The position numbers and the translations under genes are program-made. Under the pieces are notes generated by a model. That model worked only from the letters and a program-made list of their open reading frames with translations. It searched no databases and was not told where the DNA came from. This document shows, piece by piece, positions 1 to 7,759 of a stretch of DNA of 64,000 nucleotides. How positions within the stretch are numbered: the first letter of the stretch is position 1; each line of letters opens with the position of its first letter. This DNA comes from Pseudopedobacter saltans DSM 12145 (lineage in GTDB: Bacteria > Bacteroidota > Bacteroidia > Sphingobacteriales > Sphingobacteriaceae): NCBI RefSeq assembly GCF_000190735.1, contig NC_015177.1, positions 2,604,001-2,668,000 on the forward strand, written 5' to 3'.

Positions 1-524
1 TTATTGGCTATTTTGGGATTAAACAGGTAGGAATTTTCAGTAACAGGCAACTAAATAATAACAAACCTACTACAAGCGATTTTTACATTCAAGAACTCTC
101 CCCAGAAAAAGCGAAATATGAAAAATCGAATTTAACAGATAACCAGATGCAGGCTATTCATGGTACTTTATGCGAACTGATGCTGGCAGAAAGACCTTAC
201 TCAAATCCAGAACTAACTCTCCTTGATTTGGCTCAGCAAGTACATGTACACCCTAATACGCTATCACAAGTAATCAATTCTATAGAGCAAAGAAACTTTT
301 TCGATTATATCAACGCACATCGGGTCGAAGCATTTAAACAAGCGATATTACTTCCAGAAAACCAAAAATTCACTTTACTTTCTATTGCTTTTGATTGTGG
401 ATTCAATTCCAAAACTTCCTTTAACAGAAATTTCAAAAAAGTGACAGGCTTATCTCCTTCGGAATATCTAAAACAGCAAGATATTAATCTGTTACAGTTG
501 AACGCGAGAACAACAAGCTTTTAA
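1..524 (+). CDS. AraC-family transcriptional regulator, 5' end cut off by the window
   Basis: The reading frame is open from the first bases of the window, so the gene begins upstream and the ATG at 147 is internal. The visible 170 or so residues hold the AraC/XylS DNA-binding domain: a first helix-turn-helix around LDLAQQVHVHPNTLSQVIN and a second ending in the family signature GFNSKTSFNRNFKKVTGLSPSEY-like block close to the C-terminus. The residues before it begin with a hydrophobic run (IGYFGIKQVGIF), which fits the Bacteroidota subclass that carries a membrane-spanning N-terminal sensor region, but that part lies outside the window. It stands directly upstream of a lipoprotein hydrolase and may regulate it (inference). 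Confidence 0.88.
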   Translation, partial: IGYFGIKQVGIFSNRQLNNNKPTTSDFYIQELSPEKAKYEKSNLTDNQMQAIHGTLCELMLAERPYSNPELTLLDLAQQVHVHPNTLSQVINSIEQRNFFDYINAHRVEAFKQAILLPENQKFTLLSIAFDCGFNSKTSFNRNFKKVTGLSPSEYLKQQDINLLQLNARTTSF

Positions 525-554
525 TAAAATTTCATCAAAAATTTAGTTCCATCT

Positions 555-600
555 TTCATTTTGGAACGATTAACAAATCTTGTATACTGACTTTTGCATA
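555..600 (+). promoter_or_regulatory. Possible promoter of the lipoprotein hydrolase
   Basis: A TTTTGG element near 560 is followed about 20 bases later by ACTTTTG ending near 596, which resembles the Bacteroidota -33 TTTG and -7 TAnnTTTG elements with an imperfect TA. The ATG at 613 lies just downstream. The match is partial. Confidence 0.35.
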
Positions 601-612
601 AATACATATGCA

Positions 613-1596
613 ATGAAAAGTCAGTTATTCTTCTTAATGATGTCTTGCAGTACATTTCTTTTAACAAGCTGCGAAAATGAAATCAACATGAATCAGACAG
701 GAAACCTGGTTCCAAAAACGGTCGATGAAAACCCCGAACTCCCACACATATCTGTAAACAATACTAAACTGCACTCCGAAGCTTTTGGCAATCCAACAGA
801 TCCTATACTTATATTTTTACACGGGGGACCAGGTGGTGATTACCGAAATGCACTTCAAGTGAAACAGTTGGCCAATGATGGTTATTATGTGATTTTTTAC
901 GACCAGCGGGGTTCTGGCTTATCGCAAAGACATCCAAAAAACATTTATTCCGTCCAATTGGTTTTAGACGATTTAACTGCCGTAATTCAGCATTACCGAA
1001 GCACTGAAAATCAAAAAGTATTTCTGTTTGGACATTCCTGGGGAGCGATGATTGCCGCAGCTTATATTAATACCTATCCAGAAAGAATCAGCGGGGCCAT
1101 TTTCGCAGAAGCTGGTGGTTTCAACAAAACACTACTGGACGAATATGGGCAATCTAGCCGACAAATTGAATTATTTGCCGAAGTAACAAACGATGTAATG
1201 TACTATGATCAGTTTTTAACGGGAACGGAACATGAGATCTTGGATTATAAATCGGCACTATCATCCAGTTTTTCTTATGTTAAAGATAATACTGAAGGAA
1301 TAGAAGGGCCTTCACCTTTTTGGAGAAATGGTGCTGTAGCGCTAAACGCATTCGTAGATATTTCCGAAAAAGAAGGATTCGACTTCACAACTAATTTAAA
1401 GCATTATTCTATCCAAACATTGTTCCTTTATGGAGAAAACAATAAATGTTACGGTCTGGCCTTCGCCCAGAAAGAAGCAAACTTTTTTTCAAATGCTAAG
1501 ATTGTCCGAATAGACCAAACCGGGCATGAAATGCTTTATTTTAAATGGGACTTGGTTTATCCAAACGTATTAACTTACCTGCAATCTTTAAACTAA
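613..1596 (+). CDS. Alpha/beta hydrolase lipoprotein, proline iminopeptidase-like (S33)
   Basis: The 327-residue protein has a lipoprotein signal peptide ending in LTSC with the lipid-attachment cysteine at residue 20. This supports the ATG at 613 over the one at 580. The mature part shows the S33/proline iminopeptidase pattern: oxyanion motif HGGPGG near residue 70, YDQRGSGLS shortly after, nucleophile elbow GHSWGA near residue 140, and a C-terminal TGHEM that probably supplies the catalytic histidine. Substrate is not deducible; the family includes aminopeptidases, esterases and lactonases. It is expected to be membrane-anchored and to face the periplasm or outside. Its stop overlaps the start of the next gene by one base (TAATG), which indicates coupled expression. 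Confidence 0.85.
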   Translation: MKSQLFFLMMSCSTFLLTSCENEINMNQTGNLVPKTVDENPELPHISVNNTKLHSEAFGNPTDPILIFLHGGPGGDYRNALQVKQLANDGYYVIFYDQRGSGLSQRHPKNIYSVQLVLDDLTAVIQHYRSTENQKVFLFGHSWGAMIAAAYINTYPERISGAIFAEAGGFNKTLLDEYGQSSRQIELFAEVTNDVMYYDQFLTGTEHEILDYKSALSSSFSYVKDNTEGIEGPSPFWRNGAVALNAFVDISEKEGFDFTTNLKHYSIQTLFLYGENNKCYGLAFAQKEANFFSNAKIVRIDQTGHEMLYFKWDLVYPNVLTYLQSLN

Positions 1597-2270
1597 TGAA
1601 AAACTATCTATTATTCATTTCACTTATGTTATTGACATCAATAACTTTTGGACAAACTATCAACTGGAGAAATTTAAACACCAAGCAAAAGCATATAATT
1701 TCAACAAATATAGGTTGGGATTATGGATTAGGATATGGATTAAGTTACACCTATCAGCCAAGCTCAAAATTTCCCATAATATTAAACTCTTCGCTGTCTG
1801 CACCATTCGGTGAAAAGCTATTGGATGATTTCAAAACAAAAATTGGTGCTCAACTTCCATTGTTTAAAATGGATTATTTTCAAATTATTGGTAAAATGCA
1901 AGCAATTTATAGAAGATACGAAAGTCCATTAGTCCGGCTACAAAATTTCGGAACAGAACTAGGGAGCAGCTTTGGCTATTATCGATCCAAATGGTTTGTT
2001 GCAGGTCAGCTTGGTTTCGATAAAGCAATTCTTACCCATTTTAAGCATTCAAATAGTTTTAGACAATATATCTATAATGATGTAAAAGATGGCTGGGATG
2101 AACCGTCTTCTGGCGGCAATTTTTCTTATGGTGTTCAGATTGGTTATTCCTTCAATAGACAAGATCTTACTTTGGGAATAGGAAAAACTATAAATCAAGA
2201 CTTTAAAACTATACCATTGATACCTTATTACTTTGAATTGGGTTACAATTTTAGAATTATAGCCAAATAA
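1596..2270 (+). CDS. Secreted protein of unknown function, probably a small outer-membrane beta-barrel
   Basis: I do not recognise a named family. The ATG at 1596 is chosen because it overlaps the preceding stop by one base and begins a clean signal peptide (MKNYLLFISLMLLTSITFG, cleaved near Q21). The 224-residue product has alternating polar/aromatic strands with GYGLSYTY, GTELGSSFGYYRS, FSYGVQIGYSF and a final YYFELGYNFRI. These strands are typical of small Bacteroidota outer-membrane barrels. It shares a transcription unit with the lipoprotein hydrolase. A larger upstream start at 1545 lies inside the hydrolase gene and is unlikely. Confidence 0.7.
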   Translation: MKNYLLFISLMLLTSITFGQTINWRNLNTKQKHIISTNIGWDYGLGYGLSYTYQPSSKFPIILNSSLSAPFGEKLLDDFKTKIGAQLPLFKMDYFQIIGKMQAIYRRYESPLVRLQNFGTELGSSFGYYRSKWFVAGQLGFDKAILTHFKHSNSFRQYIYNDVKDGWDEPSSGGNFSYGVQIGYSFNRQDLTLGIGKTINQDFKTIPLIPYYFELGYNFRIIAK

Positions 2271-2532
2271 TTACAGATGAACTCCCTTATTTGGCTCTAC
2301 CGAGGTACTTTCTAAAAGTATATCATTTTGTTATTCATGATTTCATTATCAGCTGCATTAAAATTACCTTATTTGCCATCTTTTAAATTGAAGTGTGACG
2401 GTTTTTCATTTGATTTTTGAAATCCGTATCGAAGCATGAACGGAGTTTTACGGACTTTTGAAATGTTTGAAGATAAGACTGTATAAGAAATCACAATCTT
2501 TTGTTGGCCGACTTCAATTTAAGTAAAAAATC
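2271..2532. other. Intergenic region without a visible gene
   Basis: No reading frame with coding character is seen. A short inverted repeat (TCCGTA ... ACGGA around 2425-2445) is the only structure noticed before the terminator at 2533. Confidence 0.5.
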
Positions 2533-2560
2533 AAAAGGCGCACAAGTTGAGTCGCCTTTT
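2533..2560 (-). terminator. Rho-independent terminator of the LiaF-like/PspC operon
   Basis: AAAAGGCG and CGCCTTTT form a stem around an 11-12 base loop. Read on the minus strand it is followed by TTTTGATTTTTT, and it begins 20 bases after the stop of the LiaF-like gene. Confidence 0.8.
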
Positions 2561-2580
2561 AACTAAATATTACTCAGGTA

Positions 2581-3525
2581 TTAATCCTGATATCTTTTCA
2601 CTTTCAAATCGCTGATTCCTGTTTTTAACAGGATGTCTATTTTCTTGGTTGCTGTAATGTAATTACTGGTTTCGTAAGTACCCGATCCTTTTTGGATGAA
2701 ACCTTCAAAAGTTTTTGAAGATAACCCCGACTGGTTTACTATTTTACAACCTACACTGTTTGGCACTTTTATTTCTACGCTGGAAACACCCGTCTCTACA
2801 ACTACATTTTGATGTTGATTGAGGCTTCCAAGTTTTATTTCAACATCTGCAGCTCCACCGGAGAATACCAGATCCTTAATTTTAAACGGGCTTAAATCAA
2901 GATTTACATCTGCTGCGCCTACTTTAACATCCACATCCCACACAGGATTTCGATTGAGAAACATTTTAACATCGTGTACTTTGTTACTTGGCAAGGAAAT
3001 CCCTTTTTCATGCTTCGCATGAAAACTCAGGTTAACTGTCGAATCGTTATCTGTTCTTTTCAACATGTAATTGCCATCGCCTTTATCCACCCTTACTTCC
3101 ATTAATTTATTGGTGGTATCTTTCAAATTGAAATCGCCTGCGCCTCCACTTATTGTCACCTTTCCGTTTTTGATGTTGGCAGTATAATCTTCTATAAATA
3201 CTTTTCCGTCTCCCTGCACATTGTCTAAGCCGTCATCGTACCCTTCTCCCCAGCTGTAGGCATGTCCTGAGTCGTTTCTGCTTTCTTTTATCCCGAAGTA
3301 GGTCAACAGCCCTAATCCAAAGCAGGTAACCAGACCTACCAATATTGTTGCTTTTCTTGTATTTTCTCTGGAAATCAGGATATCTATGCCCCAAATAATT
3401 AAAAGTACCGGCCAAAATTTCCAAACCATTCTCCAACTAAAGTCTATGATATTGAAATTATTGAGCAATACCAGTATTCCTAAGTAAACCAGAATTATCC
3501 CCCAAAATATCTTCCCTGCTTTCAT
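2581..3525 (-). CDS. LiaF-like membrane protein (DUF5668 N-terminus, beta-helical C-terminus)
   Basis: 314 residues. Three hydrophobic helices lie at about residues 6-24, 33-51 and 59-77 and match the LiaI/LiaF-like transmembrane region (FWGIILVYLGILVLLNNF, FWPVLLIIWGIDILI). Residues 100-314 are beta-rich with repeated G-x-x-D/V units (KVTISGGAGDFNL, VKVGAADVNLDL, LVFSGGAADVEIKL), as in the LiaF C-terminal/DUF4097-like sheet domain. LiaF-type proteins modulate envelope-stress signalling, and by analogy this may sense membrane stress. It follows the PspC gene by 17 bases and the pair ends in a terminator at 2533-2560. No two-component system is adjacent, so the regulatory partner is unknown. 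Confidence 0.78.
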   Translation of the reverse strand: MKAGKIFWGIILVYLGILVLLNNFNIIDFSWRMVWKFWPVLLIIWGIDILISRENTRKATILVGLVTCFGLGLLTYFGIKESRNDSGHAYSWGEGYDDGLDNVQGDGKVFIEDYTANIKNGKVTISGGAGDFNLKDTTNKLMEVRVDKGDGNYMLKRTDNDSTVNLSFHAKHEKGISLPSNKVHDVKMFLNRNPVWDVDVKVGAADVNLDLSPFKIKDLVFSGGAADVEIKLGSLNQHQNVVVETGVSSVEIKVPNSVGCKIVNQSGLSSKTFEGFIQKGSGTYETSNYITATKKIDILLKTGISDLKVKRYQD

Positions 3526-3542
3526 ATTCTTAAAAATTAATT

Positions 3543-4067
3543 TTAAAAACTCGTGTTTTCGTCTTCCTTTTTGTCTTCTTCTACCTCGACCACCGGATTC
3601 TTTTCCTGCCCTTTATCGGCCATAGCATTTTCTTTTCTTACTGTCTTAAAGATTATGAATAAGCCTATACCGATAAATATCAATGGCCAAAGCTTATCTA
3701 AAGAAAACCACCTAGGCAACAGATCAAATTCTTCCAGCAAGAAGTAACTTCCAAAGGCTATTAACAACGAACCTCCTATTAATTTGCCATTAAAATTTCG
3801 CTCTTCTTTGATTTTCAACTTTTCCCCGGCAAACTTATCCTCGGGCGTTGGTGGTTCTTCTCCACTAAAAGAAAATACTACAGTTCTATTCTCTGGTATC
3901 GCTATCCACAGGATAATATAAATCCATAAACCTGTACCGCCAAAAAATGTTGCCAAAACAAAGGCGATTCTTACCCAGATAACATCTAATTGAAAATAAT
4001 CTGCCAAACCTGATGAAACACCAGCTATTACTTTATCTCTTGTGTTTCTTGTTAATTTCTTTGTCAT
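3543..4067 (-). CDS. PspC domain-containing membrane protein
   Basis: 174 residues. The first 60 or so are a classic PspC domain (KLTRNTRDKVIAGVSSGLADY, then FGGTGLWIYIILWIAIPE), with one membrane helix. Two more hydrophobic segments near residues 95-114 (IGGSLLIAFGSYFLLEEF) and 125-143 (LWPLIFIGIGLFIIF) resemble the N-terminal part of the following LiaF-like protein, and the tail is acidic and lysine-rich. PspC in enterobacteria helps sense envelope stress; in Bacteroidota such two-gene units are common but poorly studied. It is the first gene of the pair, and no recognisable promoter of the TTTG type was found in front of it. Confidence 0.85.
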   Translation of the reverse strand: MTKKLTRNTRDKVIAGVSSGLADYFQLDVIWVRIAFVLATFFGGTGLWIYIILWIAIPENRTVVFSFSGEEPPTPEDKFAGEKLKIKEERNFNGKLIGGSLLIAFGSYFLLEEFDLLPRWFSLDKLWPLIFIGIGLFIIFKTVRKENAMADKGQEKNPVVEVEEDKKEDENTSF

Positions 4068-4241
4068 ATCTTTCTATTTACGATATACTATTTTTAGTTT
4101 AAAGCCGGAAAGTCGGATTAGTTGTTCATGGTAAAATCTACTAGAGACTAATTAAACTAATGAATCAATAAGCTAATCAAACCCAGTCTAAATACTCAAT
4201 TCCCTTTACTCAATACTCTTATCTAAAATCTTATATCCAAT

Positions 4242-4943
4242 TTAAACCTGTCCATGTAAGGGTTTTATTATAATCTCATCAATGTTTGCTCCCTTACTCA
4301 ACGTTAAAACCGTATTTACTGCTTCCGCTATATCCTCTTCTTGAACAAACTCTTGCGGTGGTATTGTTGTTCCTTCCCAAGAGCTCGTCAAAGTAGATCC
4401 GGGCAATATTGCGGTTACTTTTACATCATGTGCTTTTAATTCTTCCCTCATGATATTATTAAGACTTAGCAAAGCAGCTTTTGTTACACAATAAGATCCG
4501 GCTCCAACAATTATTTCTTTACTCGCTATAGAACATATATTAATAATAGTGCCTGATTTACGTTCTTTCATACTTTTACCTATCTTTTTATATAAATAAT
4601 AGGGTGCATAAAGATTTATGTTCATGTGGTTTTGCAGGGCGTCATCATCTTCATCAAGGATATTGGCCGGTTTAAAAATCCCGACATTATTTATCAATAC
4701 ATCTATATAGCCAAATTGCGCCAAAGAATCTTCGGCAAAGGAAATTACCGCTTGCTTGTCTGCGCAATCTACAGATTGTATAAATACATTGGTTGCTGGA
4801 TAATTAGCCAGGAGTTCGGCCTTTAACACCGAAAGTTCGTTGTAATTTCTTGAGCATAAGGCTAAATTAACTCCTTTGGTAGCTAACAATCTGGCTATTG
4901 CCCGCCCCATTCCTTTACTTGCTCCAGTTATTATTATATTCAT
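4242..4943 (-). CDS. Short-chain dehydrogenase/reductase (SDR)
   Basis: 233 residues with the complete classical SDR set: cofactor motif TGASKGMG at residues 6-13, NNVG at 85-88, and catalytic Ser138, Tyr151 and Lys155 (S..SYCVTK). An Arg at 32 in SRN after the second strand suggests NADP preference, as in 3-oxoacyl-ACP reductase (FabG)-type enzymes. The substrate cannot be told from sequence. The protein is cytosolic. It is transcribed alone and divergently from mlaE with a short spacer, so the two start regions share about 40-80 bases. Confidence 0.88.
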   Translation of the reverse strand: MNIIITGASKGMGRAIARLLATKGVNLALCSRNYNELSVLKAELLANYPATNVFIQSVDCADKQAVISFAEDSLAQFGYIDVLINNVGIFKPANILDEDDDALQNHMNINLYAPYYLYKKIGKSMKERKSGTIINICSIASKEIIVGAGSYCVTKAALLSLNNIMREELKAHDVKVTAILPGSTLTSSWEGTTIPPQEFVQEEDIAEAVNTVLTLSKGANIDEIIIKPLHGQV

Positions 4944-5025
4944 CGCAAAATTTTGTTCTAATATGTTAATTTAGGTTTAATTATTGCATGAACAAAAAAG
5001 CTTATTTTTATCAAAAAAATACAGA

Positions 5026-5760
5026 ATGTTTTTTAGCTACTTCGGAAAGTACATCTTATTATTAAAAGCAGTTTTCAGGAAACCAGAAAAGTTTAGTCTT
5101 TATTGGAAAGAAATCGCCAAAGAAATGGTTTACATTGGTATTGGTTCTTTGGCCTTAATTTCGATTATATCGGTATTCGTTGGGGCGGTTATGACACTTC
5201 AGATTGCTTTCCAGCTGGTTAGTGATTTTATTCCAAAAACCATTGTAGGTTCTGTAAACAGAGACTCGGCCATTTTAGAACTTAGCCCAACTATTTGTGC
5301 CCTGGTTCTTGCCGGAAAAATTGGTTCCTCTATTTCTTCAGAAATTGGAACAATGCGTGTTACTGAACAAATTGATGCACTGGAAATTATGGGCATCAAT
5401 GCACCGGGGTACCTGATTCTTCCTAAAATTATAGCAGGAATCACCATGATCCCGATCTTGGTATATATCTCTATATTTCTCGCTTTATTAGGAGGATATG
5501 TCGGAGGTGTAGCATCGGGCGTGGTATCTTCGTCCGATTATATACAGGGAATTACAACCGGTTTTATTCCTTACACTATGGCTGTCGCTGGAGTAAAAGC
5601 TTTTATTTTTGGTTTTATTATCACTTCGGTTGCTTCGTATCAGGGATTTTATGTTAATGGAGGCGCTTTGGAGGTAGGTAAAGCCGGAACGAAAACGGTG
5701 GTGATCAGTTGTATTGCTATTCTTTCTGCAGATTATATTATTACTGAGTTGATGCTATGA
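5026..5760 (+). CDS. mlaE: MlaE-type ABC transporter permease for lipid transport
   Basis: Integral inner-membrane permease of the MlaE/YrbE family, 244 residues from the ATG at 5026. A TTG at 4984 would add 14 residues (MHEQKSLFLSKKYR); I prefer the ATG because the homologous N-terminus (FFSYFGKYILLLKAVFRKPEKF) begins there. Family hallmarks include VGAVMTLQIAFQL, the conserved EIGTMRVTEQIDALEIMG coupling loop and long hydrophobic helices. With the ATPase encoded immediately downstream it forms the MlaEF core that moves phospholipids between the inner and outer membrane. The MCE-domain partner MlaD is not next to it. Confidence 0.9.
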   Translation: MFFSYFGKYILLLKAVFRKPEKFSLYWKEIAKEMVYIGIGSLALISIISVFVGAVMTLQIAFQLVSDFIPKTIVGSVNRDSAILELSPTICALVLAGKIGSSISSEIGTMRVTEQIDALEIMGINAPGYLILPKIIAGITMIPILVYISIFLALLGGYVGGVASGVVSSSDYIQGITTGFIPYTMAVAGVKAFIFGFIITSVASYQGFYVNGGALEVGKAGTKTVVISCIAILSADYIITELML

Positions 5761-6503
5761 TAGAAGTTCTGAATATTGAAAAATCTTTTGGTGATAACCA
5801 TGTATTAAAAGGCATTAGCGCTCAGTTCGAACCAGGGGTAACAAATTTGATTATTGGGGGTTCTGGTTCAGGAAAAACAACCTTATTAAAATGCATGGTT
5901 GGTTTACATCAGCCTGAAAAAGGAAAAGTTCTTTATAATGAACGTAATTTCACAGAGATGTCCATGCAGGAACGTATCCCTATCAGACAAGAAATAGGCA
6001 TGCTTTTTCAAAACTCTGCTTTATTTGATTCTATGACTGTTGAACAGAACCTGATGTTCCCTCTGGACATGTTCACCAATCTGAAACGTTCGGAAAAACG
6101 GAAAAGAGCAAATGAAGTTCTGGAAAGGGTAAACCTGGAGGGTAAGAATAAATTGTTTCCCGCTGAACTTTCTGGCGGTATGAAAAAAAGGGTGGGTATA
6201 GCAAGGGCGATTGTCATGAATCCCAAGTATTTGTTCTGTGATGAACCTAACTCCGGCCTAGATCCTAAGACTTCTTTGGTTATCGATGGATTGATTAAAG
6301 AAATCACTGAAGAATATCAAATTACAACTGTAGTGGTTACGCATGATATGAATTCGGTAATGGAGATCGGTCAAAAAATCTTATTTCTCCATCAGGGACA
6401 AAAATGGTGGGAAGGCTCGAATAAGGAAATCACCAAAACAGACAACCAGGAGTTGAATGATTTTGTATTTGCGTCTCCGTTAATGGAAAAGTTGCTAAAA
6501 TAG
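5757..6503 (+). CDS. mlaF: MlaF-type ABC transporter ATP-binding protein
   Basis: 248 residues, overlapping the permease stop by four bases (ATGA), so the two are translationally coupled. Walker A GGSGSGKTT at 34-42, Q-loop LFQNSALFDSMTV near 83-95, signature LSGGMKKR at 138-145, Walker B/catalytic glutamate LFCDEPNSGLDP at 159-170 and the H-switch VVTHD. The SGGMKKR form of the signature is typical of MlaF. It powers MlaE for lipid transport at the cytosolic face of the inner membrane. Confidence 0.93.
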   Translation: MIEVLNIEKSFGDNHVLKGISAQFEPGVTNLIIGGSGSGKTTLLKCMVGLHQPEKGKVLYNERNFTEMSMQERIPIRQEIGMLFQNSALFDSMTVEQNLMFPLDMFTNLKRSEKRKRANEVLERVNLEGKNKLFPAELSGGMKKRVGIARAIVMNPKYLFCDEPNSGLDPKTSLVIDGLIKEITEEYQITTVVVTHDMNSVMEIGQKILFLHQGQKWWEGSNKEITKTDNQELNDFVFASPLMEKLLK

Positions 6504-6732
6504 GTCATAAGTCGTTAGCTAATTAGTTGAATTAGTCGTTAGTAGATGTGCTATGGACCAAAGTTAGTTCATTAGTTCACTAGCCATTAGTAAATTTGCT
6601 AAACGAAGATTAGTTCGTTAGCCAAATAGTTTGACTATCAACTATGGGTAATGGACAAACTAGCTATCAACCATGGGTAATCAAACTTGAGTCTTCCAAT
6701 ATCTAACTCAGGGCTTTTAATGTTTTTTGTAT
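6504..6732. repeat. Degenerate ATTAG/GTTAG word repeats in an intergenic region
   Basis: About 230 bases with no gene, made of drifting copies of short words such as TTAGTTCATTAG and GTCGTTAG. There is also an imperfect direct repeat of CTATCAACtATGGGTAAT and CTATCAACcATGGGTAAT near 6637 and 6665. A related A/T-rich word tract occurs at about 4135-4220. Confidence 0.5.
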
Positions 6733-6775
6733 TATCTTTGTACACCCCTGCCCGTCCGGCAGGCAGTTATAATCA
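6733..6775 (+). promoter_or_regulatory. Promoter -7 box and GC-rich palindrome before the methyltransferase
   Basis: TATCTTTG at 6733-6740 matches TAnnTTTG. It is followed by a CTGCC-CGTCC-GGCAG palindrome at about 6748-6764, in the likely 5' leader of the gene starting at 6791. No clear TTTG sits at -33. Confidence 0.5.
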
Positions 6776-6790
6776 AACAGATATATAGAG

Positions 6791-7684
6791 ATGCATCAAC
6801 CAAATATCCAAGCTCTTACACCAGAAAACTGGAAGGATTACGAATTGTTAGATTGTGGGGATTTTGAAAAACTGGAAAGGTTTGGAGATTTAGTACTGAT
6901 CAGGCCCGAACCTCAGGCAGTGTGGTCTAAAGTTTGGCCTGGGAGTGAATGGGAGAAAAGATATCATATTCGTTTTAAAGGTCGTTCTGCAACATCTGGC
7001 GACTGGATGAAAAAAAATAAGAATATACCAGACCGTTGGCATATAAGTTATAAAAACAAAGAGGTTGAGATTAAATTTCGATTGGCTCTGACGTCGTTTA
7101 AACATGTTGGCATTTTCCCTGAACAAGCGGTAAATTGGGATTATATTTCTTCCACAGTCAAAAAATTTAAAACACCGAGTCCTAAAGTGCTTAACCTTTT
7201 TGCCTATACAGGCGGAGCCTCTTTAATAGCAAAGGCTGCAGGCGCAGATACTACACATGTTGATTCTATCAAACAGGTAGTAACCTGGGCTAACGAGAAT
7301 CAGGAATTATCTAACCTAAAAGATATTCGCTGGGTTGTAGAAGATGCCTTAAAGTTCGTTCAAAGAGAGCTTAAAAGAGGAAAAAAATACAATGGAATTA
7401 TTTTAGATCCTCCGGCCTATGGTCATGGTCCTAAAGGCGAAAAGTGGAAGCTGGAAGATCATATTAAAGATATGATGAGCGATGTAGTAAAGCTTTTGGA
7501 TCCGGAAGAACATTTCCTTATTCTTAATACCTATTCTCTGGGTTTTTCTTCTGTTATTGTAGAAAACTTAATAAAAGGTGCATTACCTGAGGCTAAAAAT
7601 CTGGAGATTGGAGAACTTTTCCTAAATGCTACCTCAGGCATACATCTTCCTTTGGGTGTATTTGGCAAATTTAGGTCTATATAG
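6791..7684 (+). CDS. Class I SAM-dependent methyltransferase, RlmI/RlmK-like (COG1092)
   Basis: 297 residues. The SAM-binding motif I NLFAYTGGAS is at 135-144, the acidic residue ending strand 2 near D158, and the catalytic motif IV DPPAYG at 206-211. That motif form is shared with the RlmI/RlmK family of 23S rRNA cytosine/guanine methyltransferases. The usual N-terminal PUA RNA-binding domain is replaced by a shorter beta-rich region (residues 20-110). This matches a Bacteroidota subgroup annotated only as SAM-dependent methyltransferase. RNA is the most likely substrate, but this is inference. It is preceded by its own -7 box and is not in an evident operon. Confidence 0.82.
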   Translation: MHQPNIQALTPENWKDYELLDCGDFEKLERFGDLVLIRPEPQAVWSKVWPGSEWEKRYHIRFKGRSATSGDWMKKNKNIPDRWHISYKNKEVEIKFRLALTSFKHVGIFPEQAVNWDYISSTVKKFKTPSPKVLNLFAYTGGASLIAKAAGADTTHVDSIKQVVTWANENQELSNLKDIRWVVEDALKFVQRELKRGKKYNGIILDPPAYGHGPKGEKWKLEDHIKDMMSDVVKLLDPEEHFLILNTYSLGFSSVIVENLIKGALPEAKNLEIGELFLNATSGIHLPLGVFGKFRSI

Positions 7685-7759
7685 TTCACAAATGTGTATA
7701 TCTTTATTTTGTCTATCTGAACGATATCATTAATTTCAAAAAAAATATTCATGTATTTC

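Noticed and set aside
6504..6732. CRISPR-like repeat array
   Set aside because: The words are short, degenerate and irregularly spaced, with no constant repeat or spacer length and no cas genes.
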